This document shows, piece by piece, positions 1 through 4,542 of a stretch of 7,182 bases of DNA. The DNA is taken from NCBI GenBank assembly GCA_030148365.1, contig JASBTO010000151.1, positions 1-7,182 of the forward strand, read 5' to 3'. Each line of letters opens with the position of its first letter. The stretch's first letter is position 1. This DNA comes from Kangiellaceae bacterium (GTDB lineage Bacteria > Pseudomonadota > Gammaproteobacteria > Enterobacterales > Kangiellaceae). The notes below the pieces were generated by a model. That model saw only the letters and a list, made by a program, of their open reading frames with translations. It searched no databases and was not told the DNA's origin. A program made the position numbers and the translations under genes.

Positions 1-668
1 CCGAGGGTTTCCGAGCGAAGAGCCAGGACCTCGTCAATCGAGAGGTTGCTGAGTTTCCAGCCGCAGGTCTCCGTCAACGGCTGCTCCAGGATGCTGCTTA
101 CGGGCAGTTCAAAGTCAAAATCCCGCAGCGCTTCCGCGAGTGCGAGCGGGTAGAACTTGGCGGCGCGGAAATTCCACAGACTTTCATAGTTGGCAACAGT
201 GCCGCCTGACGTCAGGTGGCCCCAGGCACAGGGAAACTGGTCCGGATCCGTATTGAAGCCGAACATACGGGCGAACTGGAGTCCGACCTCCAGCTCGAGA
301 TTGACGGTCACCGTTGCCGCCTCGAAGGAGACGTTGTTGGGGTTGTACAGGGTGGTGACCATCTGCGCAATCAGGCCGGGCAGAAACAGATCGGAGCACA
401 TGTGCCCGATGTAATGGGGACTGAAGAAGGGCACGGATTTCTTCAGCTCGGCGGTTAATTTGTGCAGCTCCAGCCGGGTTTTGGCAATGGCTGACTGATA
501 GTCGGGGTCGTGGGACGCGAAGGTGGAAATCGGTGGCACGTCTTCCGGGTGAATGTTCCGGCGCCAGTAGACATGGTCCCGGGTCAGCTCCACGAGGATC
601 TTTTCAAAGACATCGTTGTTTTCGCCGTAGGGCCCGAGGAAATAGGGCGCCAGAAAATCTGTACTCAT
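1..668 (-). CDS. Group II PLP-dependent decarboxylase (tyrosine/glutamate decarboxylase-like), C-terminus outside window
   Basis: This reading frame starts with ATG at 668-666 and stays open to the window edge, giving 222 complete codons. The family uses pyridoxal phosphate to decarboxylate an amino acid in the cytoplasm, forming an amine and CO2. Visible family signatures are SPHYIGHM (residues 83-90), the LYNPNNVSFEAATVTVNLE stretch (107-125) and WGHLTSGGTVANYESLW (149-165), where the SGGT-type segment helps bind the cofactor phosphate. From memory, the order and spacing resemble bacterial tyrosine decarboxylases more than GadB. The PLP-binding lysine and substrate-specificity regions lie beyond the window, so the substrate cannot be assigned. 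The start is supported by a GGAG Shine-Dalgarno sequence (minus strand 677-674) five bases upstream. An Anr/FNR-like box at 722-735 suggests oxygen-limited expression. The gene is separated from sirB2 by 132 bases and looks independently transcribed. Confidence 0.85.
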   Translation of the reverse strand, partial: MSTDFLAPYFLGPYGENNDVFEKILVELTRDHVYWRRNIHPEDVPPISTFASHDPDYQSAIAKTRLELHKLTAELKKSVPFFSPHYIGHMCSDLFLPGLIAQMVTTLYNPNNVSFEAATVTVNLELEVGLQFARMFGFNTDPDQFPCAWGHLTSGGTVANYESLWNFRAAKFYPLALAEALRDFDFELPVSSILEQPLTETCGWKLSNLSIDEVLALRSETL

Positions 669-721
669 CAAGTCTCCCCCGAATAATCGCTACACCTTAG
701 TGATAATTGCCGTCAGGCGTA

Positions 722-735
722 TTGACCGATATCAA
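722..735 (-). promoter_or_regulatory. Anr/FNR-like box upstream of the decarboxylase
   Basis: Read on the minus strand the site is TTGATATCGGTCAA, matching 9 of the 10 defined bases of the FNR/Anr consensus TTGAT-N4-ATCAA. Its centre is at 728.5. A class II FNR promoter would start about 41 bases downstream, near 687. A -10-like TAAGGT lies at 699-694 on the minus strand, as that geometry requires, although it matches only the best-conserved TA...T positions. The inference is oxygen-limited activation of the decarboxylase gene. There is no sequence evidence for the regulator itself in this window. Confidence 0.6.
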
Positions 736-761
736 AAAAGTGGTGTCCGGGAGGCTCCCGG
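734..761 (-). terminator. Possible intrinsic terminator after sirB2
   Basis: On the minus strand, 761-747 forms a six-base-pair hairpin (CCGGGA-GCC-TCCCGG). It is followed after seven bases by a run of six T (739-734). The position, about 40 bases past the sirB2 stop, suits a terminator for the hemN-sirB2 transcript. The gap between stem and T-run is longer than usual and the loop is only three bases, so this is tentative. The T-run overlaps the first bases of the Anr/FNR-like box. Confidence 0.35.
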
Positions 762-800
762 CCGGTCTCTCCCGCGCATACGGCGGGATACGGCGGCTGA

Positions 801-1187
801 TCAGATGAGCAGCCACCAGGAGGCGGGATGATGGGCCACGGCGACGCCGGCGATATAGACGAATATGGCGCTCGCCACGAGGGTGCTCACCAGTTGTCGC
901 CGGGAGGTACCGGAGCTGCGCAAGGCCACGGCGCCGACGCCGATGTAAGCCACCAGCGCCAGCAGCTTGGCGGCAATCCAGGGCTGACCTACGGGTGAAA
1001 GGTGCAGGGTGTGGAGCAGGAACAGGGCACAGGTCAGCAAAATGGTGTCATTGGCATGGGGAAGTACCTTGACCCAGACCGACCGGAACAGGCGGGAGTC
1101 GGTGCGTAACCAATAGGCGCGCAACAGGAACAGGCTCAGACTGATCACCGCGGTGGTGACATGAATATTCTTGACTAGCAGATACAT
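801..1187 (-). CDS. SirB2-family four-helix inner-membrane protein
   Basis: This 128-residue protein has four hydrophobic segments (about 8-25, 47-65, 70-89 and 99-119) and little else, the usual size and shape of the SirB2 family. Family-like features include the opening MYLLVKNIHVTT, with a histidine at position 9, and the LPHANDTILL motif (42-51) carrying polar H44, N46 and D47 at the start of the second helix. SirB2 was named from Salmonella as an invasion-gene regulator locus, but its biochemical role is not established and I assign none. The start is ATG at 1187-1185 with only a weak purine-rich stretch (AAGAGAG) upstream. It begins 39 bases after the hemN stop on the same strand with no visible promoter or terminator between, so it is probably co-transcribed with hemN. 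A function tied to haem or to anaerobic membrane metabolism would be a guess from context. Confidence 0.85.
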   Translation of the reverse strand: MYLLVKNIHVTTAVISLSLFLLRAYWLRTDSRLFRSVWVKVLPHANDTILLTCALFLLHTLHLSPVGQPWIAAKLLALVAYIGVGAVALRSSGTSRRQLVSTLVASAIFVYIAGVAVAHHPASWWLLI

Positions 1188-1226
1188 GGGACTCTCTTGT
1201 TCGTGGTGTATTGCGGCCGCTGGCCC

Positions 1227-2612
1227 TCAAATCGCTTTCGACTGGATAATGGTCCGTTCGACTTGCGGCTTGTGATAGGCATCAAACAACTGGCAAATAT
1301 TGCGCAGCAGGAGCTGGCCACGGGGCGTGATAGTGATTTTGCGATCGCCAAGTTCGACCAGGCCATCCTCACAAAATGTCAGCAGCCGGGGCAGGGCCTT
1401 CTCGAAATAGCCATAGAAGGTGATCCCGGTCCGGGACTCGAAATCGATGATGTCGAGTTCGCCCTGGCACATCAGGGTCATGATGACTTCCGACCGGATC
1501 CGATCATCCCGCACCAGGCTATAGCCCTTGGCAATCGGCAGCTCGCCCTTCTCGATCAGCTCCAGGTATTCCTTTTCCGTCTTGATGTTCTGATAGTAGC
1601 TGTCGCCGACCCGGCCGATGGAAGTGATGCCGAAGCCGAGCATGTCGCACTGACTCTGGGTGGAGTAGCCCTGAAAGTTACGCTGCAGACTGCCGTCGCG
1701 CCGGGCGATAGCCAGCTCATCGTCCGGCAGCGCGAAATGATCCATGCCGATATATTCGTAGCCCGCTTCGAGGAAGCGTTTGATGGCCAGCTCCAGCAGT
1801 GCCAGTTTTTCGCTGGCGCTCGGCAACTGGTGCTTCTCGATCTGTCGCTGGGCCCGGAACATCTCCGGGAGATGGGCATAGCTGTAAACCGCGACCCGAT
1901 CGGGGCGCTGTTCGATGACCGTATCCAGGGTCCGGGCGAAGGAATGACGATTCTGCAGGGGCAGGCCGTAAATCAGATCGAGATTGATGGATTCGACGCC
2001 ATGGGCGCGGGCGGCATCAATCTGGGCGAAGGTTTCCGCCGGCGACTGGATACGGTTGACGGCCTTTTGCACTTGCGGATCAAAATCCTGGACCCCGAAG
2101 CTCATGCGATTGAAGCCGAGCTCCGCCAGCCGTTCGATGGTCTCGACCGAGCAGGCCCGGGGATCGATTTCAATGGAGTATTCGCCGTCTTCCGCCAGAT
2201 CGAAGTGACGTCGGATGTTGGCCATCAAATCGGCCAGTTGCCCGCCCGACAGGAAGGTCGGGGTACCGCCGCCCAGATGGATCTGGCTGACTTTACGGCC
2301 GTGCTCCGGCAGTTCCGCTGCGACCAGTTCCAGCTCCCGGAAGATGGCGTCCAGATAGGGGAGGGAGCGCTCATGGTTGGGCGTAATGATCTTGTTGCAG
2401 GCGCAGTAGAAACACAGTGATCGGCAAAAGGGGATATGGAAATACAGGGACAGCGGCCGGGCCGGGTCCGGACGGCTCTCGAGGGCGGCGCGCCAGTCAT
2501 CCACGGTAAAGGCATCATCGAAGCGGGGCGCAGTCGGGTAGGACGTATAGCGGGGAGCGGGCCGATCGTAGCGGCTCAACAGCTCGGCGTTAAATTCTGG
2601 GCCTGGGTTCAT
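1227..2612 (-). CDS. hemN: Oxygen-independent coproporphyrinogen III oxidase (radical SAM)
   Basis: HemN decarboxylates the two propionate groups of coproporphyrinogen III to give protoporphyrinogen IX in the cytoplasm, using a 4Fe-4S cluster and S-adenosylmethionine, so haem can be made without oxygen. The protein has 461 residues, the normal length. Near the N-terminus is PAPRYTSYPTAP (18-29), typical of true HemN. The radical-SAM cluster motif YFHIPFCRSLCFYCAC gives C63, C67 and C70 (CxxxCxxC), followed by C72, the extra cysteine of genuine HemN rather than HemW. GGGTPT (114-119) is the SAM-binding glycine motif. I chose ATG at 2612 rather than 2678 because a GGAG Shine-Dalgarno sequence sits seven bases upstream, homologues start here, and the upstream ATG lies inside the predicted sigma-54 promoter. 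It is divergent from norR and followed by sirB2. Control by NorR is inferred from the promoter region. Confidence 0.97.
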   Translation of the reverse strand: MNPGPEFNAELLSRYDRPAPRYTSYPTAPRFDDAFTVDDWRAALESRPDPARPLSLYFHIPFCRSLCFYCACNKIITPNHERSLPYLDAIFRELELVAAELPEHGRKVSQIHLGGGTPTFLSGGQLADLMANIRRHFDLAEDGEYSIEIDPRACSVETIERLAELGFNRMSFGVQDFDPQVQKAVNRIQSPAETFAQIDAARAHGVESINLDLIYGLPLQNRHSFARTLDTVIEQRPDRVAVYSYAHLPEMFRAQRQIEKHQLPSASEKLALLELAIKRFLEAGYEYIGMDHFALPDDELAIARRDGSLQRNFQGYSTQSQCDMLGFGITSIGRVGDSYYQNIKTEKEYLELIEKGELPIAKGYSLVRDDRIRSEVIMTLMCQGELDIIDFESRTGITFYGYFEKALPRLLTFCEDGLVELGDRKITITPRGQLLLRNICQLFDAYHKPQVERTIIQSKAI

Positions 2613-2619
2613 GGTCAAA

Positions 2620-2623
2620 CTCC
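2620..2623 (-). promoter_or_regulatory. hemN ribosome binding site
   Basis: GGAG on the minus strand lies seven bases before the ATG at 2612. No comparable site precedes the in-frame ATGs at 2678 and 2648, so this fixes the start that gives the 461-residue HemN. Confidence 0.75.
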
Positions 2624-2661
2624 GGTTGCCGGTCGGGCGATAAAACATTTGCCTTGTTATA

Positions 2662-2678
2662 AGCAAACATCGGGCCAA
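2662..2678 (-). promoter_or_regulatory. Sigma-54 (RpoN) promoter of hemN
   Basis: The minus strand reads TTGGCCCGATGTTTGCT. The -24 GG (2676-2675) and the -12 GC (2664-2663) are separated by exactly ten bases. The site matches the sigma-54 consensus YTGGCACG-N4-TTGCW at all but one defined base. The predicted transcript start is about 2651, giving a leader of roughly 40 bases before the hemN ATG at 2612. Sigma-54 promoters need an activator of the NorR type, and norR lies directly divergent. The sequence match is what I see; NorR dependence is inferred. Confidence 0.8.
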
Positions 2679-2689
2679 CTTTTCAAGTA

Positions 2690-2703
2690 ACTGTATTTAC
2701 AGT
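2690..2703. repeat. Perfect 14-base palindrome in the hemN-norR intergenic region
   Basis: ACTGTA-TT-TACAGT is a perfect inverted repeat with six-base arms and a two-base centre. It lies 14 bases upstream of the hemN -24 GG and about 35 bases from the nearest NorR-like dyad. The arm sequence differs from the NorR-like dyads. It resembles half of a LexA box, but its CTG and CAG are six bases apart rather than ten. It may be an operator for a second regulator of hemN; I do not recognise which. Confidence 0.4.
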
Positions 2704-2729
2704 GAATTTCAATTTCTGTCGGGGGGGGC

Positions 2730-2746
2730 GTTATCAGACTGATAAA
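2730..2746. promoter_or_regulatory. Putative NorR site d (hemN/norR)
   Basis: GTTATCA-gac-TGATAAA is a near-perfect dyad; the inner 15 bases, TTATCAGACTGATAA, form a perfect inverted repeat. Its centre (2738) is 62 bases upstream of the hemN -24 GG. The inner ATCA-N3-TGAT keeps the geometry of the GTCA-N3-TGAC core (GT-N7-AC) described for E. coli NorR, with the outer G/C changed to A/T. Assignment to NorR is inference from the neighbouring gene and recurrence of the motif. Confidence 0.6.
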
Positions 2747-2759
2747 GCCGAGTCGCGCA

Positions 2760-2789
2760 TTGTTATCAAACTGACAACCATGGTAGGAT
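2760..2789 (+). promoter_or_regulatory. Possible sigma-70 promoter of norR overlapping a NorR-like dyad
   Basis: TTGTTA (2760-2765) and TAGGAT (2784-2789) could serve as -35 and -10 elements with an 18-base spacer, each matching four of six consensus bases. Transcription would begin near 2796, about 26 bases before the norR ATG. The dyad at 2762-2778 covers the -35 and spacer, which would let NorR repress its own gene, as it does in E. coli. Only moderate matches support this. Confidence 0.35.
2762..2778. promoter_or_regulatory. Putative NorR site e (hemN/norR)
   Basis: GTTATCA-aac-TGACAAC is a dyad with six of seven arm bases paired. Its centre (2770) is 32 bases, about three helical turns, from site d and 94 bases upstream of the hemN -24 GG. 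Its right half ends in TGAC as in the E. coli NorR core. It also overlaps the likely norR promoter, so it may serve both hemN activation and norR repression. Confidence 0.6.
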
Positions 2790-2821
2790 TGGCGCCGCCA
2801 CCGATTTACCGAGTCTGTTTG

Positions 2822-4366
2822 ATGCCCCTGCACGCCGCCATAGATCAAGCCCTTCTGCAGATAGCGCTGGACCTTTCGACCAGCTTGCCGCGGGGTACCC
2901 ACTACCGGCGATTGATCGAAGCGATCAACAAGGTGCTGCCCTGCGACGCCAGCGCGCTGTTGAAACTGGAGCAGGGCCAATTGGTGCCCGTTGCGGTCGA
3001 CGGCATGGTGCCGGAGGTCATGAACAGATCATTCGAGCCGGCCAGACATCCCCGCCTGAAAGCGATTCTGGAGTCCCGCAAACCGGTCCGCTTTCCTCTC
3101 GATACGCCGCTCCCCGACCCGTTTGACGGCCTGCTGCTCGCCGACCATGGCGGCAGCCTGGATGTGCACGCCTGCATGGGCTGCAGTCTCTATGTCGAGG
3201 ACAACCTGATCGGCGTGCTGACCCTGGATTCCCTGACCGAGACGGCGTTCGACAAAATCGATGACATTACCGTGGCGACCTTTGCAGCCCTCGCCGCCGC
3301 GACCCTGCGGACCGCCTCCATGATTGAAGCTCTGGAGAAGAAGTCCCGCCATGATCGCCGGCTTGCCCGGGAGATGATGCGGGAAGCCATTGGCGGCAAG
3401 TACGAAATGCTTGGCGACAGCACCGCGATGAAGGCTTTGAAAAACGAGATCCAGATGGTCGCCTCGTCCGATCTGTCGGTGCTGATCACCGGCGAAACCG
3501 GCACCGGCAAGGAGCTGGTCGCGAAAAGCCTGCACCAGTTGTCCCGCCGATCCCGGCAGGCCATGGTGCATCTCAACTGTGCGGCCTTGCCGGAGTCCGT
3601 TGCCGAAAGTGAGCTTTTCGGCCACACCAAGGGTGCCTTCACCGGCGCCCATGCGAACCGCGCCGGCAAATTCGAGCTCGCCGACGGCGGCACCCTGTTT
3701 CTCGATGAAATCGGCGAGTTGCCTCTCGGCCTGCAAGCCAAGCTGCTGCGCACCCTGCAGTCCGGCGAGATCCAGCGGGTCGGCTCCGACCGGGAGGTCA
3801 AGGTGGACGTGCGCATCATTGCGGCGACCAACCGGGATCTGAAGCAGGAAGTCGAGGAGGGCAACTTTCGCGAGGATCTCTACCATCGCCTGTGTGTCTA
3901 TCCGGTCCAGGTGCCGGCGCTTCGGGACCGCCTCGACGATATCCCGCTCCTGGCCGAACGTTTCCTGGAAGACGCCCGCCAGAAACTCGGTATTCAGGAT
4001 CTGTCTATTGGCGGCGATGCCATGAGTGCCCTGGCCGGTTACGACTGGCCCGGCAATGTCCGGGAACTGGAGCACCTGGTTTTACGGGCCAGCCTCAAGG
4101 CGGCCCGGCGCGGCGCCGAGCCCCCGGTGATAGGCACCCGCGATCTGGATCTTTCAGAGCCGTCATCGGAATCCTCTTCGATCCGGCCCGGAACCTTGCC
4201 CGCTACGGATCTGCCGTTCAATGAGGCAGTGGCCGAGTACCAGCGGCGTCTGATCCGGGAGGCCCTCGAAACCAACGACGGCGTCTGGGCACGGGCGGCG
4301 GACGCGCTGCAGTTACACCGCAGTAATCTGCACCGGCTGGCAAAACGGCTGGACATCCTGGACTAG
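2822..4366 (+). CDS. norR: NorR, NO-responsive sigma-54-dependent transcription activator
   Basis: NorR binds NO at a non-haem iron in its GAF domain, which frees its AAA+ domain to remodel sigma-54 RNA polymerase at NO-detoxification promoters. The protein has 514 residues in three parts: GAF (about 20-170), AAA+ (about 195-430) and a C-terminal Fis-type helix-turn-helix (about 468-512). Aligned from memory with E. coli NorR, the residues reported for the iron site or signalling are all present: R78, D102, H116, C118 and D136 (E. coli R75, D99, H111, C113, D131). AAA+ motifs are Walker A GETGTGKE (224-231), the sigma-54-contacting GAFTGA loop (271-276) and Walker B TLFLDE (291-296). I chose ATG 2822 because E. 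coli NorR starts at the equivalent place. The frame extends to a GTG at 2702, but that and ATG 2780 lie in the operator region. Its Shine-Dalgarno sequence is weak (GAG, 2811-2813). Confidence 0.96.
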   Translation: MPLHAAIDQALLQIALDLSTSLPRGTHYRRLIEAINKVLPCDASALLKLEQGQLVPVAVDGMVPEVMNRSFEPARHPRLKAILESRKPVRFPLDTPLPDPFDGLLLADHGGSLDVHACMGCSLYVEDNLIGVLTLDSLTETAFDKIDDITVATFAALAAATLRTASMIEALEKKSRHDRRLAREMMREAIGGKYEMLGDSTAMKALKNEIQMVASSDLSVLITGETGTGKELVAKSLHQLSRRSRQAMVHLNCAALPESVAESELFGHTKGAFTGAHANRAGKFELADGGTLFLDEIGELPLGLQAKLLRTLQSGEIQRVGSDREVKVDVRIIAATNRDLKQEVEEGNFREDLYHRLCVYPVQVPALRDRLDDIPLLAERFLEDARQKLGIQDLSIGGDAMSALAGYDWPGNVRELEHLVLRASLKAARRGAEPPVIGTRDLDLSEPSSESSSIRPGTLPATDLPFNEAVAEYQRRLIREALETNDGVWARAADALQLHRSNLHRLAKRLDILD

Positions 4367-4377
4367 GCCCAGAGGCC

Positions 4378-4394
4378 GTTATCAAATCGGCACA
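4378..4394. promoter_or_regulatory. Putative NorR site a (norB), distal and degenerate
   Basis: GTTATCA is a perfect left half, but after the three-base spacer (aat) the right half, CGGCACA, is poor. The centre (4386) is 103 bases upstream of the norB -24 GG. It is listed because E. coli NorR uses three enhancer sites and this would be the third of the set before norB. Confidence 0.35.
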
Positions 4395-4395
4395 C

Positions 4396-4412
4396 GTTAA
4401 CAATTCGATAAC
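4396..4412. promoter_or_regulatory. Putative NorR site b (norB)
   Basis: GTTAACA-att-CGATAAC matches the local consensus GTTATCA-N3-TGATAAC in six of seven bases on each arm. The centre (4404) lies 85 bases upstream of the norB -24 GG and 18 bases from site a. Confidence 0.5.
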
Positions 4413-4420
4413 AGCGACCG

Positions 4421-4437
4421 CGAATCAATCTGATAAC
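4421..4437. promoter_or_regulatory. Putative NorR site c (norB), promoter-proximal
   Basis: CGAATCA-atc-TGATAAC has a perfect right half and a left half matching over its inner four bases (ATCA-N3-TGAT core intact). The centre (4429) is 60 bases upstream of the norB -24 GG, nearly the same distance as site d from the hemN -24 GG (62). Confidence 0.5.
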
Positions 4438-4486
4438 ATTTCCTGCATTTCAGAATAAAACCTATATTTTTCAATCGCTTGAAAAG

Positions 4487-4503
4487 TTGGCATCATAATT
4501 GCT
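4487..4503 (+). promoter_or_regulatory. Sigma-54 (RpoN) promoter of norB
   Basis: TTGGCATCATAATTGCT has the -24 GG (4489-4490) and -12 GC (4501-4502) ten bases apart and matches TTGGCA...TTGCT of the sigma-54 consensus. The expected transcript start is about 4514, leaving a leader of about 30 bases. An AT-rich tract (about 4439-4475) lies between the NorR-like dyads and this promoter, as is common where DNA bends between enhancer and promoter. Confidence 0.85.
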
Positions 4504-4530
4504 ACATGCTGGGTGCGTTACATCCCAAAC

Positions 4531-4534
4531 AGGA
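4531..4534 (+). promoter_or_regulatory. norB ribosome binding site
   Basis: AGGA, eight bases before ATG 4543. It supports that ATG over the in-frame GTG at 4513, which sits at the predicted transcript start and could not carry a leader. Confidence 0.75.
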
Positions 4535-4542
4535 AATCAAGC

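Noticed and set aside
1197..2420. 407-codon plus-strand frame opposite hemN
   Set aside because: It lies entirely antisense to a clear HemN with intact radical-SAM motifs. Long antisense frames are expected in GC-rich genes, and its translation shows no recognisable family.
2613..2678. Longer hemN start at ATG 2678 (or ATG 2648)
   Set aside because: ATG 2678 lies at the -24 element of the sigma-54 promoter, and ATG 2648 is about three bases from the predicted transcript start. Neither has a ribosome binding site, and HemN homologues start near ATG 2612.
2789..2804. Second TTGGC -24-like element before norR
   Set aside because: Ten bases after the GG the sequence is GA rather than GC, so the -12 element is missing.
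2702..2821. N-terminal extension of norR from GTG 2702 or ATG 2780
   Set aside because: The extension would translate the operator region, has no family similarity, and would make NorR 40 residues longer at its N-terminus than the E. coli protein.
2912..2928. Perfect inverted repeat TTGATCG-AAG-CGATCAA
   Set aside because: It resembles an FNR box but has seven rather than four bases between TTGAT and ATCAA, and it lies inside norR, encoding a conserved LIEAIN segment. Probably coincidental.
3029..4075. 348-codon minus-strand frame opposite norR
   Set aside because: It is a shadow of the NorR coding sequence, which has every expected motif.
4469..4481. Possible IHF site TTTCAATCGCTTG before norB
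   Set aside because: It has one mismatch to WATCAA-N4-TTR but ends only eight bases from the -24 GG, closer than usual, and overlaps the 14-base block shared with hemN. Too weak to list as a feature.
4513..4542. norB start at GTG 4513
   Set aside because: It coincides with the predicted sigma-54 transcript start; ATG 4543 has a good AGGA ribosome binding site and begins directly before the first membrane helix.
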